Assembly (NCBI RefSeq): GCF_022698145.1
Contig: NZ_JALDAX010000002.1
Coordinates: 62,001-126,000 of the forward strand
Direction of reading: 5' to 3'
Length of the DNA stretch: 64,000 nt
DNA from: Streptomyces spinosisporus
GTDB lineage: Bacteria > Actinomycetota > Actinomycetes > Streptomycetales > Streptomycetaceae
Of this stretch, positions 27,102 through 35,739 are shown piece after piece. Numbering within the stretch: position 1 is the first letter of the stretch; each line of letters starts with the position of its first letter. The position numbers and the translations under genes are program-made. The notes beneath the pieces were generated by a model. That model was not told the origin of the DNA, searched no databases, and worked only from the letters and a program-made list of their open reading frames with translations.

Positions 27102-28535
27102 ATGACTGGTCTCCAGGCCGGACTGAAGAACCGACATCTGACGATGATCGCCATCGGCGGTGTCATCGGAGCCGGACTCTTCGTCGGCTCCAGTTCCGGC
27201 ATCGCCACCGCAGGCCCCGGCATCCTCCTCTCGTACGCCCTCGTCGGCACGCTCGTGGTGCTGGTGATGCGGATGCTCGGCGAGATGTCCGCGGCCAACC
27301 CGACCTCCGGATCGTTCTCGGCCCACGCCGACCGGGCACTCGGCCGCTGGGCCGGCTTCTCCATCGGCTGGCTCTACTGGTTCTTCTGGGTCGTCGTGCT
27401 CGCGGTGGAGGCCACCGCCGGCGCCACGATCCTCGAAGGCTGGATACCGGCCGTCCCGCAGTGGGGCTGGGCCCTGATCGTGATGCTCGTGCTGACCGCC
27501 ACCAACCTCGTCTCCGTCGGCTCCTACGGCGAGTTCGAGTTCTGGTTCGCCGGCATCAAGGTCGTCGCGATCGGCGCGTTCATCGTCGTCGGCGCGCTCG
27601 CCGTCTTCGGTGTGCTGCCGGGCGTCGACAGCGACAAGGCCGGCCTCGGCAACCTCACCGACCACGGCGGCTTCCTGCCCCACGGCCCCGGCGCCATCCT
27701 CACCGGCGTCCTGCTCGTCGTCTTCTCCTTCATGGGCAGCGAGATCGCCACCCTGGCCGCCGGCGAGTCCGAGAACCCGCAGCGCGCGGTGACGAAGTCC
27801 ACCAACAGCATCATCTGGCGCATCGCGGTCTTCTACCTGGGCTCGATCCTCGTCGTGGTCTCGCTCCTTCCGTGGAACGACCCCTCGATCAAGGACAAGG
27901 GCTCCTACGTCGCGGCCCTGGACTCCCTCGGCATCGCGCACGCCGGTCAGATCATGAACTTCATCGTGCTGACGTCGGTGCTGTCCTGTCTCAACTCCGG
28001 CCTGTACACGGCCTCCCGGATGGCGTTCTCGCTCGGCGAGCGCGGGGACGCGCCGAAGATGTTCGCGCAGACCACGTCCCGCGGTGTGCCGAGGGCCGCG
28101 ATCCTCGCGTCGGTGATCTTCGGCTTCGTCGCCGTCTTCTTCAACTACAAGTTCCCGGACTCGGTCTTCCTCTTCCTGGTCAACTCCAGTGGCGCGGTGG
28201 CCCTGTTCGTCTGGCTGGTCATCTGCTTCTCGCAGCTGCGCATGCGGAAGATCATCCAGCGTGAGGCGCCGGAGAAGCTCGTCGTGAAGATGTGGCTGTA
28301 CCCGTATCTGACCTGGGCGACGGCCGCGCTGATCGTGTTCGTGCTGGGCTACATGCTCACCGACACCGAGCACGACGGGCGCGAGACCATCCTGCTGTCG
28401 CTGCTCGTCGCGGCGATCGTGCTCGTCATCGCCTTCGTCAAGGAGAGGGTGAGCGGCGGCCGGACGGCCGTGGCGGGCGAGTCCTCCGCGGGCGGGTCCT
28501 CGGCGGGCGAGCGGGACGAGGTCAAGGCCGGCTGA
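27102..28535 (+). CDS. APC-family amino acid permease (GABA/aromatic type)
   Basis: 477 residues with twelve predicted helices. Helix 1 contains [15 protein letters not shown], the substrate-binding glycine stretch of the APC superfamily, and [14 protein letters not shown] in the middle is typical of the AAT subfamily (GABA, aromatic and D-Ala/Ser permeases). The ATG at 27102 has a GAAGGA site and places helix 1 at residue ~17; an earlier in-frame start would add 104 non-homologous residues. The C-terminal ~35 residues are a Gly/Ser/Glu tail. A paralogue is encoded at 39925. A terminator follows. Confidence 0.93.
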   Translation: MTGLQAGLKNRHLTMIAIGGVIGAGLFVGSSSGIATAGPGILLSYALVGTLVVLVMRMLGEMSAANPTSGSFSAHADRALGRWAGFSIGWLYWFFWVVVLAVEATAGATILEGWIPAVPQWGWALIVMLVLTATNLVSVGSYGEFEFWFAGIKVVAIGAFIVVGALAVFGVLPGVDSDKAGLGNLTDHGGFLPHGPGAILTGVLLVVFSFMGSEIATLAAGESENPQRAVTKSTNSIIWRIAVFYLGSILVVVSLLPWNDPSIKDKGSYVAALDSLGIAHAGQIMNFIVLTSVLSCLNSGLYTASRMAFSLGERGDAPKMFAQTTSRGVPRAAILASVIFGFVAVFFNYKFPDSVFLFLVNSSGAVALFVWLVICFSQLRMRKIIQREAPEKLVVKMWLYPYLTWATAALIVFVLGYMLTDTEHDGRETILLSLLVAAIVLVIAFVKERVSGGRTAVAGESSAGGSSAGERDEVKAG

Positions 28536-28540
28536 CAGCG

Positions 28541-28572
28541 CGGGCGTTGTCCGCTTCTGCGGGCAACGCCCG
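28541..28572. terminator. Bidirectional terminator between permease and kinase genes
   Basis: CGGGCGTTGTCCGC (28541-28554) pairs with GCGGGCAACGCCCG (28559-28572) with one G-T pair and a TTCT loop. It lies between two convergent stop codons. Confidence 0.85.
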
Positions 28573-28585
28573 TACGCCTGTACGG

Positions 28586-31192
28586 TCACAGCACGGTGAA
28601 GCTGTCCCTCACCTTGCCGTAGGTCCTGAGCGCCTGCGACTCGACCTCCGGCTGGTACCAGGTGTTGATCTGGTACGACCTGCCCTTCTGGTTGAAGCCC
28701 AGCAGGCGGGCGTGCCAGGGGGTGCCCTTCAGCGTGAACGTGTACTCCCAGACCACCGCCGGATTGCCGCGGAACGTCGTCCGCTCCAGCCGGATCTTCT
28801 GGTAGTTCTCGCCCTGGTGGGCGTTCTGCTCGGACTTCTGCCAGGTCTCCATCAGGTCGCCGCGCGCGATGGACGACTTGGCCACGAGTTCCTGGGTGCC
28901 GTCGGGTGACGTGTAGTGCACCTCCGCGCCCGTCTTCACATCACGCCGCCAGCCCTCGGGCGTCGCCCACGCGAACCCGGTCTCCCGGTGCGCGCCCGGC
29001 GGCAGGCTCTGCGGCCTCGACGTGCCCTCCACGGTGGGCGAGGGGGTCGACGCCGACGACGCCGAGGGTCCGGCGCCGTCGGCGCCGGGGGACCCGGAGT
29101 TCGTCAGAAGTACGGCGGCGACGACGGCGCCCGCCGCGGCCAGGCCGACGCCGGCCACGAGGCCGGCCCGGCGACGGGGGTGGCGCGGGCCGGGCGGTTC
29201 GGCGGGGCCGGGGAGTTCGCCCTGCGGTGGGCGCAGCGGGTGGGGGCCCAGGGCGGGGCGGGTGTTCTGCTCCGCCAGCCGGGAGGCCTGGCCCCGGGGC
29301 GGGCTCTGCCGCAGGTTCGTCGCGGACGCGGCGTCCGTGCCGTGCGCATGCGCCGGGTGCTGCTCGGGGGTCGTAGGGGTGCGGATCAGCGAGACACCGG
29401 GCCTGGGTGGGGCGGACGGGGCCGAAGCGGCCGCGTGGGGCGCGGAGTTGGCGGACGGGGTCTCGGAGCGGACCTCCGGGCGCAGTTCGGAGGGGACCTC
29501 GGTGGAGGCGCTGGACAGCGGGGGCAGGAGTGCCTCGTGCGGGGGTGCGGGTGGTGCTTCCGCCTCTTGTGGGAAGGGCGTTGCCACGGGTGCGGGTAGG
29601 TCCTGCGGTATCGCGTCCTGAACGGAGACGGGCTCGGACTCCGGCTCGCGTCGCCTGGGGTCGCGCGCGGCCCGCACGAGCCGGGTGTTCAGGTAGACGG
29701 GGGTCGGCGCCTCGGTGCCCGCTCCGGGCTCGGCTTGTGCATACGCTCCGGGCTCGGCCTGCGCATCCGCCCCAGGCACGGCGCGCACACCCGCTCCAGG
29801 CGCGGCCTGAACACCCGCCCCAGGCACGGCGCGCACACCCGCCCCGGGCACGGCCTGTGCACCCGCCCCGGGCTCGACTTGCGCACCCGCTCCAGGCGCG
29901 GCCTGAACACCCGCCCCAGGCACGGCGCGCACACCCGCCCCGGGCACGGCCTGTGCACCCGCCCCGGGCTCGACTTGCGCACCCGCTCCAGGCTCGCCCC
30001 GCACACCCTCCCCAGGCGCCGCCCGCACACCCGCCGCCGCTTCGGCAGCGGAGGCGGCCGCCGCCTCCACCGTGGCCTGCCCGCTCGCCGCATCCGCCGC
30101 AGCCCTCGGGACGGTCGCGTCCTTCGCAGTCCTCGGGGCGGTCGCGTCCTCCGCGGCCGTCGCTACCTCCGCAGGCCCGGCGGCAGTCGCGGCAGTCGCG
30201 GCATCCGGAACCCTCGCGGCAGGCGCGTCCTCTCCAGTCCTCGCGGCAGGCGCGCCCCCCGCAACCCCAGCAGCAGTCGCGTCCCGCGCGGTCGGCTCGT
30301 CCCCGGGCGTGCCCGGGGTCCCGGACGGCCGTTGCTCGGGCGGGACCGGCGTCTCCTCGCCCTCCTTCCCGCCCACGGGAAGCGTCGGCTTGGTGGGCGG
30401 GAACGCGATGGGGAGCAGGGCCTCCTGGAGGTCGTCGAGCCCCGGGCGGACCGTGGGCTCCTTCTCCAGCAGCGCGGCCAGGACGTCCCGCAACGGGCCC
30501 GCCGCGGCGGGGAGCTGGGGCTCCTCGTACAGCACCGCGTGCAGCGTGGCGAGGGTGGTGTCGCGGGAAAAGGGGGACCGGCCGCCCAGGGCGGCGCACA
30601 GCGTCGCGCCCAGTGACCACACGTCGGACGGCGGCCCCTGCGGACGGCCCGAGATGCGCTCGGGCGCCATGTAGTCGGGGGAGCCGACGAGCATGCCGAC
30701 CATGGTGAGCGCCTTGGCGTCCTGGATGGCGGCGATGCCGAAGTCCGTGAGCACGATGCGCTCTCCGCCCTCCTCCACCAGGACGTTCCCGGGCTTGATG
30801 TCCCGGTGCAGCACCCCACGGTCGTGCACCTGGCGCAGGGCGGCGACCAGACCGAGCCCGATCCGTGCCGTACGGGCCGTCCCGAGCGGCCCCTCCTCCG
30901 CCATGATCCGCTCCAGGGAGCGGCCGGCCACCAACTCCATGACGATCCACAGACGTTCGCCCTCGTCGACGACGTCGTACACCCGCACGACATTGGGGTG
31001 GTCGATCCGGGCGGTGGCCCTGGCCTCCCGCAGCGTGCGCTCACGCCGGGTCCGCGCGTCCTCCGCGTCCAGCCCGTCGATACGCATCTCCTTGACGGCG
31101 ACCGGGCGGTCGAGCATTTCGTCGGCGGCTCGCCACACCCGCCCCATTCCTCCCTGGCCGATACTCTCGACCAACCGGTAGCGCCCCGTCAC
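28586..31192 (-). CDS. Transmembrane serine/threonine protein kinase (PknB-like) with repeat linker
   Basis: 868 residues from GTG (VTGRYRLVESIGQGG), chosen because the glycine loop then starts at residue 11; an upstream TTG is possible but adds 20 unrelated residues. Lys34 in VAVK, the catalytic loop HRDIKPGN (129-136) and DFG (150-152) indicate an active Hanks-type kinase. Residues ~290-660 are an Ala/Pro/Thr/Glu-rich linker with an 8-residue tandem repeat (~387-490). A membrane helix lies near 670-693 and the last ~175 residues form an extracytoplasmic domain. The gene is divergent from the LPKTG protein. The external domain is not one I recognise. Confidence 0.93.
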   Translation of the reverse strand: MTGRYRLVESIGQGGMGRVWRAADEMLDRPVAVKEMRIDGLDAEDARTRRERTLREARATARIDHPNVVRVYDVVDEGERLWIVMELVAGRSLERIMAEEGPLGTARTARIGLGLVAALRQVHDRGVLHRDIKPGNVLVEEGGERIVLTDFGIAAIQDAKALTMVGMLVGSPDYMAPERISGRPQGPPSDVWSLGATLCAALGGRSPFSRDTTLATLHAVLYEEPQLPAAAGPLRDVLAALLEKEPTVRPGLDDLQEALLPIAFPPTKPTLPVGGKEGEETPVPPEQRPSGTPGTPGDEPTARDATAAGVAGGAPAARTGEDAPAARVPDAATAATAAGPAEVATAAEDATAPRTAKDATVPRAAADAASGQATVEAAAASAAEAAAGVRAAPGEGVRGEPGAGAQVEPGAGAQAVPGAGVRAVPGAGVQAAPGAGAQVEPGAGAQAVPGAGVRAVPGAGVQAAPGAGVRAVPGADAQAEPGAYAQAEPGAGTEAPTPVYLNTRLVRAARDPRRREPESEPVSVQDAIPQDLPAPVATPFPQEAEAPPAPPHEALLPPLSSASTEVPSELRPEVRSETPSANSAPHAAASAPSAPPRPGVSLIRTPTTPEQHPAHAHGTDAASATNLRQSPPRGQASRLAEQNTRPALGPHPLRPPQGELPGPAEPPGPRHPRRRAGLVAGVGLAAAGAVVAAVLLTNSGSPGADGAGPSASSASTPSPTVEGTSRPQSLPPGAHRETGFAWATPEGWRRDVKTGAEVHYTSPDGTQELVAKSSIARGDLMETWQKSEQNAHQGENYQKIRLERTTFRGNPAVVWEYTFTLKGTPWHARLLGFNQKGRSYQINTWYQPEVESQALRTYGKVRDSFTVL
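29719..30032 (-). repeat. 24-bp tandem repeats inside the kinase gene
   Basis: About twelve 24-base units encode variants of the octapeptide GAGVRAVP/GAGAQVEP. A four-unit block of 96 bases is duplicated: the sequence from about 29788 recurs 96 bases later with no differences I can see. The recent perfect duplication implies the copy number can change. It lies in the cytoplasmic linker between kinase domain and membrane helix. Confidence 0.9.
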
Positions 31193-31379
31193 CAGCAACC
31201 CTGGAACTCCGCCGCTCCTCGTATTCCCCGGCAATCCGCTGCACCCCCTCAATTACCTCTGCAACGTCCCGACTGTCCCACAATGGTCACACTTCGTGCG
31301 GCACCAGCATAGTGCGGAGAAATCTTGTGGTAGCTCTTCAAGTACTGCGAATTCGGGCGCAGCCAAGGGGGATGTGAAC

Positions 31380-32111
31380 ATGAGCTCTCGTCGCACGAAG
31401 ACCATCGCGGGATCGCTGGTTACGGCATCTTTTTCGACGGTGATGATCCTTTCCTTCACCGCCAGCGCGGACGACCAGGGACCCGGCAGCAGCAAGGGGG
31501 GAAAGGCCGTCGACGAGGCGCCGGCAGGAGTCAGGCTGACCACGCTCCTGCCCTCGAAGATCTCGGTCGACAACGGCTCGGAAAACACCGACATCACCGC
31601 CACGGTCAAGAACGAAGGGACCAAGGACAGCGGAAAGATCCAGCTTTTGGTCGTCGGTTTCGACGGCCTCTCGGTGAAGAACGTCCAAGGCTGCTCCCAG
31701 GTTTCCGAGAACAATCTTCCGGAGGGTTCGAACAGCGCTTTCTCCTGCCCGATCGACAATCTCGCGGCCGGCAAGTCGAAGTCGTACGCCGTCGATGCCA
31801 CCTATGACCTGAACAAGGCCGGCAAGATCTGTCTGCCGGTGCAGTCCGGTGACGGGAAGAAGACGTACTGGCAGCAGGGTCCGGTTCCGTTCGGTACGAC
31901 GAACCCGTCGCCGAACGCCCCGGCCACTCCGCTGCTGCTCGGCACCGACAACAAGCCGGTGGCGCCCGGCGGCGACCAGAAGGAGCTGCCGAAGACCGGT
32001 GTCGGACGGGACGTGCTGCCTCTGGGTGCGGCGGGCGCGACGCTGATCGCGGCCGGTGCGGCGGGGCTGTGGTGGACGTCGCGGCGTCCGGCCCGCCAGG
32101 TTCGCGGCTGA
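31380..32111 (+). CDS. Secreted LPKTG-anchored surface protein
   Basis: 243 residues. The Sec signal peptide (about 1-30, RRTKTIAGSLVTASFS then SFTASAD) is followed by a beta-rich domain (about 50-165) with two Cys pairs suggesting disulfides. A Pro-rich spacer then leads to a sorting signal: LPKTG near residue 203, a hydrophobic helix and a basic SRRPARQVRG tail. Sortases cleave after Thr and attach the protein to peptidoglycan. Streptomyces substrates more often have LAxTG, so LPKTG is worth noting. No sortase gene is in the window. AAGGGGGA ribosome site. Function unknown. Confidence 0.85.
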   Translation: MSSRRTKTIAGSLVTASFSTVMILSFTASADDQGPGSSKGGKAVDEAPAGVRLTTLLPSKISVDNGSENTDITATVKNEGTKDSGKIQLLVVGFDGLSVKNVQGCSQVSENNLPEGSNSAFSCPIDNLAAGKSKSYAVDATYDLNKAGKICLPVQSGDGKKTYWQQGPVPFGTTNPSPNAPATPLLLGTDNKPVAPGGDQKELPKTGVGRDVLPLGAAGATLIAAGAAGLWWTSRRPARQVRG

Positions 32112-32143
32112 CCGACGGGCGCCACGGAACGAGCGGGAACGCG

Positions 32144-32192
32144 AAAGAGGCTCGCCGGGCCGGCGTGGTCGTACGCCCGGGCGAGCCTCTTT
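32144..32192. terminator. Terminator between LPKTG gene and bioY
   Basis: AAAGAGGCTCGCCGGGC (32144-32160) pairs with GCCCGGGCGAGCCTCTTT (32175-32192) with one bulge, then a short T run. It separates two convergent genes. Confidence 0.85.
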
Positions 32193-32208
32193 TGCGGCAA
32201 CTACAGCG

Positions 32209-32787
32209 TCAGTCCTTGCCGATGAGCTTCCAGGCGGTGGGCATGAGGCCCATCGCCAGGGCGGCCTTCAGGGCGTCGCCGATCAGGAACGGCGTGAGGC
32301 CGGCCGCGAGCGCGGCGGACGCGGACAGGTCGGCGGCGTACGCCAGATACGGGACGCCGACGGCGTAGATGATCGCCTCGCCCAGCAGCATCGTGCCCGC
32401 CATGCGCGGCACGGAGCGGTCGGCGCCGCGCCGGGCCAGGGCGCCCACGACGGTGGACGCGAGCAGCATGCCGAGGATGTAGCCGAAGGAGACGGAGACT
32501 CCGGAGCTGCCGCCCGCGAACCACGGCACACCGGCGAGCCCGGCCAGCGCGTACAGGACGAGCGAGGCCAGGCCGCGGCTCGCGCCGAGCGCCGTGCCGA
32601 CGAGCAGCGCGGCGAAGGTCTGGCCGGTCACCGGCACCGGGGAGCCCGGGACGGGGACGGCGATCTGGGCCGCGAGGCCGGTGAGCGCGGCGCCGCCGAG
32701 CACGAGCGCCGCGTCCTTCAGGCGGGAGGCGGGCAGCAGGTCGGCGAGGACCTCGCGGGGGCGGACGGTGGCGGCAGCGGTGCTCAT
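32209..32787 (-). CDS. bioY: Biotin transporter substrate-binding component BioY
   Basis: 192 residues with six predicted helices; the S component of an ECF biotin transporter. The PVPGSPVPVTGQTFAALLVG stretch is the BioY signature. I place the start at the ATG 12 codons into the open frame because it has a GGAG site 5 bases upstream. No bioM or bioN gene is adjacent, so it would use a distant ECF module or work alone, as some BioY proteins do. Convergent with the LPKTG gene, divergent from the sulfur leader peptide. Confidence 0.9.
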   Translation of the reverse strand: MSTAAATVRPREVLADLLPASRLKDAALVLGGAALTGLAAQIAVPVPGSPVPVTGQTFAALLVGTALGASRGLASLVLYALAGLAGVPWFAGGSSGVSVSFGYILGMLLASTVVGALARRGADRSVPRMAGTMLLGEAIIYAVGVPYLAYAADLSASAALAAGLTPFLIGDALKAALAMGLMPTAWKLIGKD

Positions 32788-33072
32788 GGGGACTCCGCGG
32801 GTGACGAGGACATGCTGGGACACGGTGACGGTATCCCAGCGCCCTCGAGCCGATCACCGTCATCGCTCGACAAAGGCTGGAACGCGGACTTGGTGGGCTC
32901 CGGACAAAGGACGCGGGTCACACCCGGCTCGGCGTGATGCCGGTCACTGAGGCAGGGAGGCCGCGCTCACCCCGTACGGGCGAACAGGCCTGTGGGGTCC
33001 CACCAAACGGTTCCCGGAAACGAATCCTAGTGGACTGGTCGGATTCACCTTCTCTGACCTACCCTTCGAGTC

Positions 33073-33159
33073 ATGGTTGCCCAGGCCCGGAACTTCACGT
33101 CGCGTCGCTATGTCGACCTGCGACGCCAGGGCACGGCCACCTGTCGCCGTCCGGTGTGA
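33073..33159 (+). CDS. Putative leader peptide of the sulfur-metabolism type
   Basis: 28 codons encoding MVAQARNFTSRRYVDLRRQG followed by TATCRRPV. It has the SRRYVDL...CR pattern of the short Streptomyces leader peptides found upstream of sulfur and cysteine genes. The Cys codon is fourth from the end, suiting ribosome stalling when Cys-tRNA is scarce. The stop is 64 bases before the ROK regulator. A GAGGCG/CGCCTC stem (33158-33163, 33174-33179) begins at the leader stop codon and could form or not depending on the ribosome. The regulatory role is inferred from the known family and the sulfonate genes that follow. Confidence 0.72.
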   Translation: MVAQARNFTSRRYVDLRRQGTATCRRPV

Positions 33160-33222
33160 GGCGGGCCGCGGCACGCCTCGACCTCCGAGACGTGTCGGCC
33201 CCGTTCCCGAGGACGGTTCTCC

Positions 33223-34437
33223 ATGCCCCGTACCGCGGCACCCCCTGCCCCCTCCCCCACCCTGTCCGCCTCCCCTTCCGCCGTCTCGCCGTCGTCCCGG
33301 CGCCGCACGAGCGCGAGCGTCGTCCTGCGGTCCGTGCTGGACCACGGCCCGGTGGCGCGCAGCACCATCGCCCGGCTGACCGGTCTGTCACCGGCGTCGG
33401 TGACCGACTACTGCGCCCGCTTCACCGAACTCGGCCTGATCCGCGAGGCGTCCGCGCCCCGGCGGTCCAACGGCGTGGGGCGCCCGCACGTCCCCGTCGA
33501 CCTGGACGCCTCGCGGTTCGTGGTCGGCGGGGTCCATGTGGCCGTGCCGTACACCACGGTGGCGCTGCTCGACCTGCGCGGTCGGGTGGTGGCCCGGCGT
33601 GAGCTCAAGCACGGGCGCACCGATCCCGGCCGGGTGCTGGCGCGGGCCGCCGACGGTCTGGCGGGGCTGCTGGCCGGCGCCCCCGGCTGCCGGCCGCTCG
33701 GCGTCGGCGTGGCCGCCGGCGGCTGGGTCGACCGGGAGTCCGGGACCGTCGTGGAGCACCCGCTGCTCGGCTGGCGGGACGTGGCGGTGCACGAGCCGTT
33801 CGCCGAGCGCACCGGCCTGCCGGTCCATGTCGACGGCCATGCCCGGGCGTTGGTCAACGCCGAGCGGCTGTTCGGCCCGGCGCGGCGGAGCCGGAGCGTG
33901 CTGCATCTGTTCGTCGGCAATGTCGTCGACGCGGCGTTCGCCACGGGCGACGAGGTGCATCACGGCCCCCGCTCCCAGGCGGGCGCGATCGCCCATCTGC
34001 CGGTGCCCGGCGGCACGGAGCCCTGCGACTGCGGGCATGTCGGCTGCCTGCAGGCCGAGTTGAGCGAGCGGACGCTGTGCCGGCGGGCGCGGGAGGCGGG
34101 CGTCGTCGAGGGGGTGAACCCCCTGCAGGTGGTCGCGGCGGCTGCCGCGGGCGACGCACGGGCCGTACGGCTGCTGGTGGAGCGGGCCGGTGCGGTCGGT
34201 CGGGCGGCGCGGCTGCTGCTCGACGTGCTCAATCCCGAGACGGTGGTCGTGACGGAGATCGGGGTCATGCACCGGGAGGACTGCCTGCGGGCGCTGCGCG
34301 CAGGGGTGGGCGACGCGCGCGCCGCGTCCGTCGTGCCGACGAGTTTTGGGGATTCGGTGCTCGCCGTGGCGGGCGGCGCGGTGGCGCTGGATGTGCTCTA
34401 CCGCGATCCGCTGGCCGCCTCACCTCACGGTATTTAA
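33223..34437 (+). CDS. ROK-family transcriptional regulator
   Basis: 404 residues. A basic Ser/Pro-rich N-terminus precedes a winged helix (about residues 30-85, HGPVARSTIARLTGLSPASV). The ROK domain follows, with the zinc-binding CDCGHVGC near residue 265 and a degenerate sugar-kinase core. ROK regulators usually answer to sugars, but this one lies between a cysteine-type leader peptide and sulfonate uptake genes, so it may respond to a sulfur compound or sulfosugar. ~230 bases separate it from the ABC binding protein gene. Confidence 0.88.
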   Translation: MPRTAAPPAPSPTLSASPSAVSPSSRRRTSASVVLRSVLDHGPVARSTIARLTGLSPASVTDYCARFTELGLIREASAPRRSNGVGRPHVPVDLDASRFVVGGVHVAVPYTTVALLDLRGRVVARRELKHGRTDPGRVLARAADGLAGLLAGAPGCRPLGVGVAAGGWVDRESGTVVEHPLLGWRDVAVHEPFAERTGLPVHVDGHARALVNAERLFGPARRSRSVLHLFVGNVVDAAFATGDEVHHGPRSQAGAIAHLPVPGGTEPCDCGHVGCLQAELSERTLCRRAREAGVVEGVNPLQVVAAAAAGDARAVRLLVERAGAVGRAARLLLDVLNPETVVVTEIGVMHREDCLRALRAGVGDARAASVVPTSFGDSVLAVAGGAVALDVLYRDPLAASPHGI

Positions 34438-34451
34438 TTCAGAAACGCACA

Positions 34452-34547
34452 ATGTTGACAGAGGTCCTGGATGACCGGGAACATCTCGTTCATGAGCCTG
34501 TTCGTGAGCTGTCGCACCCTTTGTTGCTGACACGTCGCCGCGTGTGA
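34452..34547 (+). other. Short frame upstream of the sulfonate transporter, possible second leader peptide
   Basis: A 31-codon frame (MLTEVLDDREHLVHEPVREL then SHPLLLTRRRV) ends in LLLTRRRV, like the front half of Streptomyces leader peptides (LLTRRRHVDL), then hits a stop before any Cys. No good ribosome site. It may be a degenerate leader or chance. The rest of 34438-34669 shows no other feature I can support. Confidence 0.2.
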
Positions 34548-34669
34548 AGCGCTCATTTCCCCTACGTGAAATTTCCTCCCGGGTGAAACCTGCGTGAATT
34601 TTCCCTCCCGGCCTGTCTGTGCCCGGAATTCCGCATGCTTTCCCGCTTCCCGACTCATGGAGTTCTCCC

Positions 34670-35734
34670 ATGTCTTCAACGCCCGTGCCGGGTGTGGACC
34701 GACGGCTCTTTCTCACCTCTCTGCTCGGTGCCGCGGCCGGCGTCACCGGCCTTGCCGGATGCGCGAACGGCAGCGCCGCCGCCGATACGCGCGGCGCCTC
34801 CACCGCTCCGCTCGCCGACAAGGTCCCGGCGGGCACCAGCCTGAAGATCGCCTCCTATCAGAACGTCCAGCAGGTGCAGTTCCGGCTGGCGAAAATCGAT
34901 CTGCCCTTCAAGGTGTCGAGCTGGGTCAACACCGGCGCCGGGCCCGATGTCATCAACGCCTTCCGCGCCAAGTCCCTCGACCTCGCCAACAACGCGGGCA
35001 TTCCGCCGATCCAGGCGTATTACCAGGGCTTCGACGCGAAGATCGTCGCGATCGACATCACCCGCAAGCCGAATTACCTCTTCGCCACCAAACCGGGCAG
35101 CGACATCCGCTCGGTCGCCGGCTTCAAGGGGAAGAAGCTCGCCTTCTCACAGGGGCAGGCCCAGGGTGTCGTGCTGCTGCGGGCGTTGAAGAAGGCGGGG
35201 CTCGCCTACGACGACGTCCGGCTCGTCCCGCTGACCAGCAACCAGTTCCTGACCGCCCTGCAGTCCGGCCAGGTGGACATCGCGCCCCTCGCCAACAGCC
35301 AGGTGCCCGCCTATCTGCAGCAGTACGGGTCCAAGGGCGCCCATGTCATCGAGACGGACGTCGTCGACCTGCTCAACCTGCTGTGGGCGCCCGCCTCGGT
35401 GCTGGCCGACCGGGCGAAGGCCGCCGCCGTCGCCGCGTACATCCCGTACTGGGCCAAGGGCCAGGTCTGGCAGTACGAGCACCCCGACACCTGGAACGAG
35501 GAGTTCTACGTCAAGACGCAGAACCTGACCCTCGCGCAGGCCAAGGGCATCACCGAGCTCGCCAACAAGCCCCTGTTCCCGCCCAGTTGGGACGAGGCGA
35601 TCGCGTGGGAGCAGGAGACCGCCGATCTGCTCGCGGAGGGCGGCTTCGTGAAGAAGTTCGACGTCTCCTCGCTCTTCGACCACCGCTTCGAGGACATCGC
35701 CGCCAAGGCCGTACCGGCCCAGTACCGGAGGTGA
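34670..35734 (+). CDS. Aliphatic sulfonate-type ABC transporter binding lipoprotein (SsuA-like)
   Basis: 354 residues. Signal peptide with twin Arg (DRRLFLTSLLG) and lipobox GLAGC at about residues 26-30, so a lipoprotein possibly exported by Tat. The rest is a periplasmic-binding fold of the NrtA/SsuA/TauA family with LKIASYQNVQQVQ, and FKGKKLAFSQGQAQGVVLLRAL at mid-length. The ATG at 34670 has GGAG 8 bases upstream; the longer frame adds 17 residues before the signal peptide. First gene of an operon with permease, ATPase, monooxygenase and dioxygenase, which points to organosulfur uptake. Confidence 0.9.
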   Translation: MSSTPVPGVDRRLFLTSLLGAAAGVTGLAGCANGSAAADTRGASTAPLADKVPAGTSLKIASYQNVQQVQFRLAKIDLPFKVSSWVNTGAGPDVINAFRAKSLDLANNAGIPPIQAYYQGFDAKIVAIDITRKPNYLFATKPGSDIRSVAGFKGKKLAFSQGQAQGVVLLRALKKAGLAYDDVRLVPLTSNQFLTALQSGQVDIAPLANSQVPAYLQQYGSKGAHVIETDVVDLLNLLWAPASVLADRAKAAAVAAYIPYWAKGQVWQYEHPDTWNEEFYVKTQNLTLAQAKGITELANKPLFPPSWDEAIAWEQETADLLAEGGFVKKFDVSSLFDHRFEDIAAKAVPAQYRR

Positions 35735-35739
35735 CCGCT

